NCBI GenBank assembly: GCA_022571535.1
Contig: JACZXR010000046.1
Coordinates: 1 to 9,992 of the forward strand
DNA length: 9,992 nucleotides
Direction: 5' to 3'
Source of the DNA: Deltaproteobacteria bacterium
Lineage (GTDB): Bacteria; Desulfobacterota; Binatia; UBA9968; CAXXLF01
Numbering within the stretch: position 1 is the first letter of the stretch; each line of letters opens with the position of its first letter. The notes under the pieces are model-generated. The model was not told the DNA's origin and made no database searches. It was given only the letters and a program-made list of their open reading frames with translations. This document shows, piece after piece, positions 1 through 5,584 of the stretch. Position numbers and translations under genes: made by a program.

Positions 1-27
1 CATTACAAAAAAAAAAGTCTATCCCCT

Positions 28-50
28 CCTTTTGTCGGTTGCCCAAAAGG
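28..50 (-). terminator. Possible weak terminator after the SDR gene
   Basis: A 7-bp inverted repeat (CCTTTTG at 28-34, CAAAAGG at 44-50, 9-nt loop) lies downstream of the minus-strand SDR stop. Read on the minus strand it is followed, after about 11 nt, by a run of T (complement of the A-run at 7-16). The spacer between stem and T-run is longer than in a standard intrinsic terminator, so this is only a candidate. Confidence 0.3.
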
Positions 51-105
51 TAAAGATATGGCCGTTTCAACCACCGGCTCTTCTGAGGGTTTCCGAGCCT
101 GGATC

Positions 106-930
106 TCACGCGTCGATTGTCTGTCCGCCGTCGATGACGAGGGCGTGGCCCGTGACGAAAGAAGATTCGTCTGACACGAGGAAGAGCACCCCGTAAGCAA
201 TTTCCTCAGGGCGAGCCATCCGTTGCAGTGCACGATTACTGCTGGCCATTCTGGCGCGCTGTTCGTCCGTGGCCCGATCTAGCGTTGGACGGGGTGGATA
301 ACCTCTGAAGCGCGGGGTCTCGGTTGCACCAGGGCACACGCAGTTGATTCTGATCCCACTGGTTCCATAGTCCAGGGCCATCTGGCGGGTCAGGTTCACG
401 ACAGCCGCCTTCGTGGCACAGTACGCCGGGTATTGAGCCGAGGCCAGGATTCCAAAAGTAGAGGCCGTATTCACAATGTTTCCACGCCCCTTCCGGAGAA
501 AGTGCGGGATGGCGGCACGGACCCCGCGGAAGATTGCGGTCAGGTTCAAGTTTATGACAAAGTTCCACTCTTCATCGGTGAATTCGTGAATCTTCTTGCG
601 CACGCCTCCACCGGCGTTGTTGAAGAGGATATCCAGGTCACCAAATCGCTCCAACGCCGTGCTTATCATCCGATCACAGTCATTCTGAAGGGTTACATCT
701 GATCGCAAAAAGATTGCCTGACCGCCGTCCTGTTCGATGAGGCTGTCTACCCTCGGGGTAACAGTTTCCTGGATGTCACAGCACACGACCTTTGCTCCTT
801 CGCGCGCCAAGAGGCGGGCAGTGGCGCGCCCGATGCCACTGTTGGCCCCAGTCACAATAGCCACTCTCCCCTGTAACCGCCCAAGGCCCTTCCCAAGTCC
901 GGGATGCTCATCCGCACTCGTGCTACTCAT
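106..930 (-). CDS. SDR family NAD(P)-dependent oxidoreductase
   Basis: A 274-aa classical short-chain dehydrogenase/reductase, expected to be a soluble enzyme interconverting an alcohol and a ketone (FabG-like or sugar/steroid dehydrogenase-like); the substrate cannot be read. The Rossmann glycine motif TGANSGIG is at residues 27-34. An Asp at about residue 52, at the end of strand beta2, favours NAD over NADP. NNAG is at 104-107, and the catalytic set is Asn127, Ser157, Tyr170 and Lys174 (YCATK). The C-terminal GHALVIDGG motif is typical of FabG-like members. Length is slightly above the usual 250 because of a roughly 18-residue N-terminal extension. The ATG is supported by a strong Shine-Dalgarno, AAGGAGGTG, at 938-946 with 7-nt spacing. 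A short leader ORF overlaps the start. The gene looks monocistronic and is separated from the signalling cluster by repeats. The family call is firm; the substrate is unknown. Confidence 0.95.
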   Translation of the reverse strand: MSSTSADEHPGLGKGLGRLQGRVAIVTGANSGIGRATARLLAREGAKVVCCDIQETVTPRVDSLIEQDGGQAIFLRSDVTLQNDCDRMISTALERFGDLDILFNNAGGGVRKKIHEFTDEEWNFVINLNLTAIFRGVRAAIPHFLRKGRGNIVNTASTFGILASAQYPAYCATKAAVVNLTRQMALDYGTSGIRINCVCPGATETPRFRGYPPRPTLDRATDEQRARMASSNRALQRMARPEEIAYGVLFLVSDESSFVTGHALVIDGGQTIDA

Positions 931-985
931 GGCTGTTCACCTCCTTGATTTTTAACTTAGCAATTCCGGGGACAGTATTTTTCAT
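923..985 (-). CDS. Possible 20-codon leader ORF overlapping the SDR start
   Basis: On the minus strand an ATG at 985-983 is preceded at good distance by GGGAGG (995-1000 on the plus strand as CCTCCC). It opens a 20-codon frame beginning MKNTVPGIAK and ending in TAG at 925-923. This stop overlaps the SDR ATG (930-928) by 8 nt in another frame, an arrangement that allows translational coupling. The peptide resembles no known leader, and part of it is encoded by the GGGGACAG repeat remnant, so it may be fortuitous. Only the RBS-plus-overlap geometry is seen; function is inferred. Confidence 0.22.
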   Translation of the reverse strand: MKNTVPGIAKLKIKEVNSHE

Positions 986-1055
986 TTCTTTTTACCTCCC
1001 TGTTTCATAAACCAAGGTTATTCACAGATGGCCGTCGGAAAATCAACCTGTCCCC
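962..1055. repeat. GGGGACAG inverted-repeat element, probable mobile-element remnant
   Basis: AATTCCGGGGACAGTATT begins at 962 and an inverted CTGTCCCC lies at 1048-1055, so GGGGACAG (968-975) is repeated in opposite orientation about 72 bp away. Sequences of the form AATTCCGGGGACAG are often seen beside REP-associated (Y1-type) transposases in metagenomic bacteria. No transposase is present here, so this would be a non-autonomous or decayed end. The identification is from memory of the motif and is tentative. Confidence 0.35.
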
Positions 1056-1421
1056 CTTTCTTCTTTCTCGGAAAGGGCAAGATTATATTATGCGTCATCC
1101 CAGCCGCATGGACGTCGAACAGCCGCTCTCCAGGGTTGCGAGGCTTTAGCTCATGGAGATGGACCGCGATAAGGTCGCCGAAAATTATAACCGTTATGCC
1201 GGTGAGTTCAGGAAGATTATTGGGTAACCCCGCGGCTTGCCGCGGGCACAAAACCGATGGGGTTTCCAAAGGGGAGAAGCGGTAGCTCTTCCCTTTGGTC
1301 GAGCACGGGGTTCAAACCCCGTTCTCGAAATAACTTGATTTCTGGTTCGCGATAAAACAATGATAAACAGAATGGTCCGCCGATCTCCATTTTCTGCGGC
1401 AGCTCCCCAGTGGAAGGTGTC
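986..1421. other. Intergenic region between the SDR gene and the LuxR-type regulator
   Basis: About 435 bp without a convincing intact gene. It contains the SDR/leader translation signals, the right half of the GGGGACAG inverted repeat, and three-hairpin repeat copy A (1214-1339). A 24-codon plus-strand frame at 1153-1227 (starting MEMDRDKVAENY) resembles the beginning of some SAM-methyltransferases and ends at the TAA at 1225-1227, inside the left edge of repeat A. It could be the stub of a gene cut by the repeat, but it is too short to prove. The rest (1340-1421) shows nothing recognisable. Confidence 0.5.
1214..1339 (+). repeat. Three-hairpin dispersed repeat, copy A
   Basis: A roughly 115-bp core (1225-1339) plus an 11-bp left flank shared with copy C. 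It contains three successive inverted repeats. Hairpin 1 is CCCGCGG-CTTG-CCGCGGG (1229-1246). Hairpin 2 runs from CCAAAGGG to CCCTTTGG (1266-1298), with a GGTA loop. Hairpin 3 runs from TCGAG to CTCGA (1299-1328), with ACGGGGTT pairing AACCCCGT around a CA loop. It ends in the conserved tail ATAACTTGAT. Copy C matches the core in inverse orientation with about nine differences; copy B is more diverged. There is no coding capacity. It could be a REP/MITE-like DNA element or a structured RNA. Confidence 0.85.
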
Positions 1422-1853
1422 CTAGTCTCTCTGAGACCCGGAGGGCCGGTGGCGCACGAAATAGGCCGCCGCCTCGGCACGGCGGGAGAGGTTCAGCTTG
1501 GTGAAGATATTGCTGAGGTAGTTTTTTACTGTCTTGTCGCTCAGATCAAGATCGTTGGCGATCTCCTTGTTGGTCTTCCCTTTGGCCACGAGGGCCAGTA
1601 CCTTCCGCTCCTGAGCGGATAGCGCAGTGATTTCATCGAGCTGATGGCCTGAGGCCAGTCGCTTCATCCGGTTCAGGACCGATTGAGTCACGGCTGGATC
1701 GAGGAGTGACCGGCCGAGCAATTCATCCCGCGTGTAGCCGAACAGGCTCTCTGTCTTGGTGTTGACGAGGGTGATATGACCGTCGCGGTTCACTGCCTCG
1801 ATAGCTTCTGGAGCGAATTCGAATAGGCTATGGAACTTTGCTTCGCTAGCCAC
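1422..1853 (-). CDS. PAS-half/LuxR-HTH transcriptional regulator
   Basis: A 143-aa predicted DNA-binding regulator. Residues about 6-50 match the first part of a PAS sensor domain (FEFAPEAIEAVNRDGHI, then NTKTESLFGYTRDELLG). Residues about 50-72 (LLDPAVTQSVLNRM) look like the linker of DevR/NarL-type response regulators. Residues about 77-135 form a LuxR-type helix-turn-helix (LSAQERKVLALVAKGKTNKE, then SDKTVKNYLSNIFTKL). The PAS fold is cut at about half its normal length and there is no receiver domain, so it resembles a chimera in which a PAS fragment replaced the receiver. The start is GTG at 1853, and the inverted repeat CACGGA/TCCGTG (1851-1868) covers it. It is last in a minus-strand run after the histidine kinase and CheY-like genes (51-bp gap), so it is probably an output of that pathway. 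The HTH call is firm; ligand and targets are unknown. Confidence 0.85.
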   Translation of the reverse strand: MASEAKFHSLFEFAPEAIEAVNRDGHITLVNTKTESLFGYTRDELLGRSLLDPAVTQSVLNRMKRLASGHQLDEITALSAQERKVLALVAKGKTNKEIANDLDLSDKTVKNYLSNIFTKLNLSRRAEAAAYFVRHRPSGSQRD

Positions 1854-1904
1854 GGATGTCAGTCCGTGGGACGGGGTTTACCTTAAGCGCCGCCATGCGA
1901 TAAA

Positions 1905-2264
1905 TCACAGATTTTTCTCAATGCAAGCAATTACTTCCTCTACGGTCACCGGTTTGGCGATGAAAGGGCGGCCGCCAATGATGCCTTCTTCTTTTTTCTT
2001 CGCTACAGCGGTTAAGAACACGATCGGGATATTCTTCAAGTTCTCATCGGTTTGGATCTCAGACGCAACGTCGCCTCCGTCCATACCCGGCATGATGACG
2101 TCCAGCAGAATCAAATCCGGTTTAAACTGCCTGGCGGTGACCAGGCCCTGCTTTCCCCTGTTTTCCGTTCTTACTTCGTATGCACCGGTCTCCTCGAGAT
2201 TCAACTTCAGCACATTCGTAAAACTAGGCTCATCGTCAATGAGCAGGATCCGTTTCTTACCCAT
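1905..2264 (-). CDS. Single-domain CheY-like response regulator
   Basis: A 119-aa stand-alone receiver domain. The acidic pocket is D10-D11-E12, the phospho-acceptor Asp55 sits in LILLDVIMPGMDGG, the switch Thr is in IVFLTAV, and the invariant Lys is in FIAKPV. There is no output domain, so it must act by protein contact or as a phosphate shuttle or sink. The ATG is 15 nt after the stop of the kinase gene and is supported by GAGGAGGG in the gap, consistent with co-transcription and with phosphorylation by that kinase. The PAS/LuxR regulator follows, so these three genes form one signalling unit. Whether the receiver feeds the LuxR protein or competes for phosphate is inference. Confidence 0.93.
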   Translation of the reverse strand: MGKKRILLIDDEPSFTNVLKLNLEETGAYEVRTENRGKQGLVTARQFKPDLILLDVIMPGMDGGDVASEIQTDENLKNIPIVFLTAVAKKKEEGIIGGRPFIAKPVTVEEVIACIEKNL

Positions 2265-2278
2265 GGTCGTTCCCTCCT

Positions 2279-3565
2279 CTATGCTTTAAACATGATAGTT
2301 ACCCTGACACCCCCCTCTTTGCGGTTCCCGATGTTGATCAATCCTCCGTGCAGGTCGATGATTTTCTTTGTCACCGTTAATCCCAAGCCTGTCCCTTTGC
2401 CGGTCGATTTGGTGGTGAAAAATGGGTCGAAGACCTCCGAAAGCTGGTCGCCGGGGATGCCTGTTCCCGTGTCTTCGACTTCGGCCATGACAACAGTCTC
2501 TCCGATTCTGAAATGATCTGCTTTCCTGGAACCCAAGTTGTGGCCGGCTACCGTTAACTGCTTCGTATACGTTTTGACGGCGAGTGTTCCGCCCTCGGGC
2601 ATGGCCTGAATGGCATTGAGAAAGATGTTGACGAATACCTGTTCGATTTTAATTCTATCCAGTCTGACCGGGAGGAGATGCTCACTCAACTCCCTGACCT
2701 CGTTGACGTGATACTTGTCCATCTCATGTCTTACCAACAATAACGACTGTTCCATCACGGAATTTAGCTCTTCGGTGTTCAGCCTTAATTCGCTTGGGGC
2801 GGAAAAATCTAATAATCCCCTGACGATAGAGTCGGCCCTCTTCACTGCTTTATCCATGTCCTGTAAGGCCAAAGCTATGTTGCCGTTGTCGGTTGCAAGA
2901 TGTTTTGACAGATAATTGATCCCCTGGAGAATGATCGCCAGGGGGTTCTTAACTTCGTGAGCGACTCCAGCAGCCAACCTGCCAACAGATTCCAGTTTCT
3001 CGGCCTGGATCAGCTGCAATTGGGCAGCTTTTAATTGTTCATGCGACTTCCCAAGATCAGAAAGCGCTGTCTGAAACAACCTCTTACGTCTGGCCAGCTC
3101 TGCGTTGGCCTGCTTCAATTGCTCTTCAATCCGCCTGCGCTCGGCCAGGTCTTGCTGAGCCGTCTGGGACAGCCGCCGGCTCTCCATGGACAGGTGTCGC
3201 TTTTCGAGCGCCTTATCCAGCGTGACTAGAAGGTGGTTCATCTCGAATGGCCTGGTGATGTATGCGAAGGCGTCTCCGTTGATATCCTGTATGGCACTGT
3301 TGAGCGAGGCGAAAGCGGTGATGAGGATGACCTCTATCTCTGGCGACGCCTCCTTGATCAAACGGAGGAGGTCCGCACCGGAGATGTCCGGGAGTTTGAT
3401 GTCTACGATCGCAGCGTCAAAGGGGCGGGTAGAAAGCTTTTTGAGGCCTTCTTGTCCGAGACCGGCCGTCTCGATGGCGTACCCCCTCAGCCGGAGGACA
3501 TCGGAGAGCGTCTCACGTGTTCCCCCGTCGTCATCAATAACGAGGACATGGGTATTGGGACTCAC
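2279..3565 (-). CDS. Soluble receiver-histidine kinase (REC-coiled coil-HisKA-HATPase)
   Basis: A 428-aa cytoplasmic kinase from the chosen GTG start. Residues about 5-120 are a receiver domain: D11-D13 pocket, phospho-acceptor Asp55 in IVDIKLPD, Thr83. The usual Lys of the KP motif is Arg105 (ITRPFE). A coiled coil follows at about 121-190, then the H-box with His203 (LAAGVAHEVKNPL). The catalytic domain has an N-box (FLNAIQAMPEGG), DTGTGIPG, a DPFFTTK F-box and GTGLGL. No membrane segment or PAS/GAF sensor is present, so the input is probably phosphotransfer to the N-terminal receiver. The frame stays open to an ATG at 3922, but that extension is low-complexity and lies antisense to the hemerythrin relic. 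GTG at 3565 starts directly before the receiver; GTG at 3610 is an alternative. Neither has a clear Shine-Dalgarno. It is first of three co-oriented signalling genes. Family certain, start uncertain. Confidence 0.9.
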   Translation of the reverse strand: MSPNTHVLVIDDDGGTRETLSDVLRLRGYAIETAGLGQEGLKKLSTRPFDAAIVDIKLPDISGADLLRLIKEASPEIEVILITAFASLNSAIQDINGDAFAYITRPFEMNHLLVTLDKALEKRHLSMESRRLSQTAQQDLAERRRIEEQLKQANAELARRKRLFQTALSDLGKSHEQLKAAQLQLIQAEKLESVGRLAAGVAHEVKNPLAIILQGINYLSKHLATDNGNIALALQDMDKAVKRADSIVRGLLDFSAPSELRLNTEELNSVMEQSLLLVRHEMDKYHVNEVRELSEHLLPVRLDRIKIEQVFVNIFLNAIQAMPEGGTLAVKTYTKQLTVAGHNLGSRKADHFRIGETVVMAEVEDTGTGIPGDQLSEVFDPFFTTKSTGKGTGLGLTVTKKIIDLHGGLINIGNRKEGGVRVTIMFKA

Positions 3566-3747
3566 GCTGCGTGTCAATTGGTTACAAATTTTGCGACGGT
3601 GTTTGTCCACTTTTGACCGTTTTCTCTGCCTAAGAGCGTATGCAGACAGGGTAATTTGTTCCTCGCCGGTAATCACTTGATAATTAAGCAAAATTTGTAC
3701 CATCGAGTGAAATGCATTTGAAAAAAAGCCATTGAGGTTGCCAATGA

Positions 3748-3993
3748 GACTTTCAAAAAATTGAGAAGTTTGCGGTTGTAATTGAGGCCGCAAGGGCTTA
3801 CGTTCGTCTCCTGCGGGAACATATCCAAAAGGGGGACGAGATTCTTTTTCATATGGCGGACGAAGTGCTGACTCAGGGGGACCAGGATCTTCTGCTCCGT
3901 CAATTTGAAGAGCGCGAGGCAAAAGAAATTGGCACAGGAGTTTACGAGAAGTATCTCAAGATCGCCGAGGAGTTGGAAAACGATAACCGCTGA
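3748..3993 (+). pseudogene. C-terminal remnant of a hemerythrin-domain protein
   Basis: A frame open from 3748 to TGA at 3991-3993 has no upstream start; stops at 3733 and 3745 close it. From about 3784 it reads like the last two helices of a bacterial hemerythrin HHE protein: ARAYVRLLREHIQKGDEILF, then HMADEVL, then FEEREAKEIGTGVYEKY. Family members normally have HIxKE(D/E), where His and Glu of HxxxE bind the di-iron centre. Here the position of that Glu is Gly (HIQKG), so a metal ligand is lost. The N-terminal helices are absent. Truncation plus loss of a ligand indicates a dead relic. It sits 63 bp before the CMD-like gene and antisense to the extended N-terminus of the kinase frame. The fold call rests on motif recall; confidence is moderate to good. 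Confidence 0.7.
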
Positions 3994-4056
3994 GTTCTGG
4001 GCGGGGGATATCTTCCCTTAAGACCCATAACGGGTCGCGATGGAGGACGAAAGATT

Positions 4057-4689
4057 ATGGCAAGGATTAAAGGAATAACTAGAAACGAGGCATCCGACGA
4101 TGTGCGCGCTGTCTTTGAGGAGCAGGAGAGGCGCTATGGGTCCGTGTTGAACACCGCGCCGGTGTATGCCTTGAGACCCACTATCCAAAAAGGAGTCCAG
4201 GCCCTTTCCGATGGGATCCGGGATTCCGGGCTCATTGACCCGGAGCTGCGCCACCTCCTCTGCGTCAAGGCGGCCAGCATCAACGGGTGCCCATATTGAC
4301 TCGACCTCAATGCGTCCAGTGGGATGCAAAATGGCGCTTCGGCAGAGAAGGTGGAAGCGGTCCTGGGGAATTACCGCAAGAATCCTCTTTTTTCCCTACG
4401 AGAGCGTTTGGCACTGGAACTGGCCGAGCGGATGACCTACACGGGAAAACGGGTTACGGACAGGTTCTTCAAGCGCCTCAACCGGCAATTCAGGGATGAG
4501 GAGTTGGTAGAATTGGCCGCGGTCATCGCCCTGGAAAACTTCCGAAGCAAGTTCAACCCGGTCTTTGCAGTGGAGTCTCATGGATTCTGCCCCCTTCCTG
4601 CCATTAAGCAGGCTGCGGCCATTGCCACGGAACGCTTCCATGAGGCCCAATCAAAGTTCACTCCAGCACAAGCGAACCCAAGTCGCTGA
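4057..4689 (+). CDS. AhpD/carboxymuconolactone-decarboxylase-like protein, candidate selenoprotein (CxxU)
   Basis: A 210-aa protein if the in-frame TGA at 4297-4299 is read through; frame and homology continue unbroken on both sides. Residues 1-80 carry a CMD-like helical region ending ASINGCPY. The TGA is residue 81, exactly where related proteins have the second Cys of the CxxC redox motif (NGCPYC-I/L-DLN). After it come LDLNASSGMQNGAS and helices ending in VIALENFRSKFN. The predicted active site is therefore Cys78-Pro-Tyr-Sec81, for peroxide or alkylhydroperoxide chemistry. AhpD-like selenoproteins with CxxU are known from metagenomes. The ATG has GGAGG at 4042-4046 with 10-nt spacing, and a SECIS-like hairpin follows the TGA. 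The alternative is a nonsense mutation (TGC/TGT to TGA) in a pseudogene, which is a real possibility because neighbouring genes are decayed. Standard annotation would split this into two ORFs (ends 4299; 4324-4689). Confidence 0.75.
4311..4328 (+). promoter_or_regulatory. Candidate bacterial SECIS hairpin
   Basis: TGCGTCC-AGTG-GGATGCA forms a 7-bp stem (one G-U pair) with a 4-nt loop. It starts 11 nt after the TGA at 4297-4299, with 18 nt between the TGA and the loop. E. coli fdhF has an 11-nt spacer to a 17-nt hairpin with loop GGUC. Here the loop is AGUG, sharing G and U at loop positions 2-3. The bulged U of the fdhF stem is not evident. The hairpin lies inside coding sequence, as bacterial SECIS elements do. 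Folding was done by eye. Confidence 0.5.
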
Positions 4690-4715
4690 TGGTGGGTGGG
4701 GAGTTATCTCCGCGC

Positions 4716-4841
4716 ATCAAGTTATATCGACCACAGGGTTTGAACCCCGTGGTCGACCAAAGGGAAGAGCTACCGCTTCTCCCCTTTGGATACCCCATCG
4801 GTTATGTGCCCGCGGCAAGCCGCGGAGGTACCTAATAATCT
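4716..4841 (-). repeat. Three-hairpin dispersed repeat, copy C (inverted)
   Basis: Core 4716-4830 plus flank to 4841, reverse complement of copy A with about nine differences in 115 bp. Hairpin 3 is 4727-4756 (TCGACCAC pairs GTGGTCGA). Hairpin 2 is 4757-4789, identical in sequence to A. Hairpin 1 is 4809-4825 (CCGCGG-CTTG-CCGCGG on the minus strand). The shared flank AGATTATT (minus strand, 4841-4834) reaches into the position where the hydantoinase A gene should have its start codon. It lies between the CMD-like gene (27 bp away) and that pseudogene. Confidence 0.85.
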
Positions 4842-5388
4842 ATCTGGGGGTGGATACAGGGGGGACTTTTACAGACCTTGCTGAGATAGATCGACCGGGC
4901 CGATTACGTACTGAAACATCCTTTTCCATTCCGACCCGGCTGGAACAGGGCGTCATTGATGTACTCTCTCAGATGGCAGAAAGTCAGAAGCTTTCCCTGT
5001 CCGATTTGCTGGCAGGGACCATCCGCTTCGCCCACGGCACGACCGTTTGCACCAATGCCTTGATCCAGCGCAAAGGATCGAGGGTCGGCTTGCTGACGAC
5101 ACGGGGAATCGAGGACACCCTGTAGATCGCCCGTGGTCCCGTTGGCCGCTCCGGCGGAATTTCCCACTTGCAGGCGATGGACTTCATCCACACCAAGCCG
5201 GCGGAGCCCCTGGTGCCAAAAGGCCGCATTCGCGGTCTGGGCGAAAGGGTCACAGTCACCGGCGAAGTGCTGTCGGCTCTCGATCACAATGAGGTGCGGG
5301 ATGCGCTCAGGGAGTTGCTTGATAAGGGGATCGAAAGCCTTGCTGTCTGCCTGCTGTGGTCCTTCCGAAACCCCGTCCACGAGCGGGC
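4838..5388 (+). pseudogene. N-methylhydantoinase A/acetophenone carboxylase-type subunit (HyuA-like), broken
   Basis: N-terminal ATPase-fold part of the HyuA/OXPase family, whose intact members (about 680 aa) use ATP in hydantoin or oxoproline ring opening or ketone carboxylation with a HyuB partner. Visible motifs are YLGVDTGGTFTDL (phosphate-binding start), FAHGTTVCTNALIQRKG and VGLLTTRGIEDTL. An in-frame TAG (5123-5125) stands where the family has Glu (DTL-E-IARGPVGR), consistent with a single G-to-T change. Homology continues through LHPHQ-free text such as IARGPVGRSGG and ends near SFRNPVHE at about 5388. The expected start codon before Tyr is ATC (4838-4840), inside repeat C homology. 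So the gene has lost its start, has a nonsense codon, and lacks roughly the last 70%. No hyuB is nearby. Clearly non-functional. Confidence 0.85.
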
Positions 5389-5584
5389 TCACGGCACCGA
5401 CTACGTAGCTGCGGGCATCGAAGAGGTCACCGCCGCAGCAATCCACAGGGAGTGGCTTGCAGATCTGCATCATCGAGCTGCACAGATTGGCAGCCCGCAG
5501 GCGCTGCCCGACTCTGTGCTGGTCAAGCTGCCGGAAGAGGAGCCCTCTCCTGGCGAGTGGTTGGACTACTGGGCGGGGCTATAG
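5389..5584 (+). other. Unrecognised coding-like tail fused to the hydantoinase relic
   Basis: The same frame stays open for about 65 codons after hydantoinase homology fades (GTDYVAAGIEEVTAAAIHRE, then LPEEEPSPGEWLDYWAGL) and stops at TAG 5582-5584. It does not resemble the HyuA continuation or a HyuB end that I recognise. Amino-acid composition looks protein-like, so it may be the C-terminus of another gene joined by deletion. It converges with and overlaps the end of mnmA by 19 bp. Function unknown. Confidence 0.35.

Noticed and set aside
1305..1322. tRNA T-arm-like sequence GGGGTTCAAACCCC in the repeats
   Set aside because: The loop is too short for a 5-bp/7-nt T-arm, and no acceptor, D or anticodon arms flank it; it is the tip of repeat hairpin 3.
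3704..3750. Possible sigma54 or sigma70 promoter upstream of the kinase
   Set aside because: The GG-N10-GC spacing fails by one base and no acceptable -10 pairs with the TTGGCA-like box.
3566..3922. N-terminal extension of the histidine kinase to an ATG at 3922
   Set aside because: The extension is not receiver-like, lacks a Shine-Dalgarno and is antisense to the hemerythrin relic, which reads as real protein family sequence.
4022..4036. GACCC/GGGTC hairpin upstream of the CMD-like gene as a riboswitch or operator
   Set aside because: A 5-bp stem alone, with no conserved flanks, could be chance.
5123..5125. In-frame TAG in the hydantoinase gene as pyrrolysine recoding
   Set aside because: It replaces a Glu codon by one base change in a gene already lacking its start and most of its length, so a nonsense mutation is the simpler reading.
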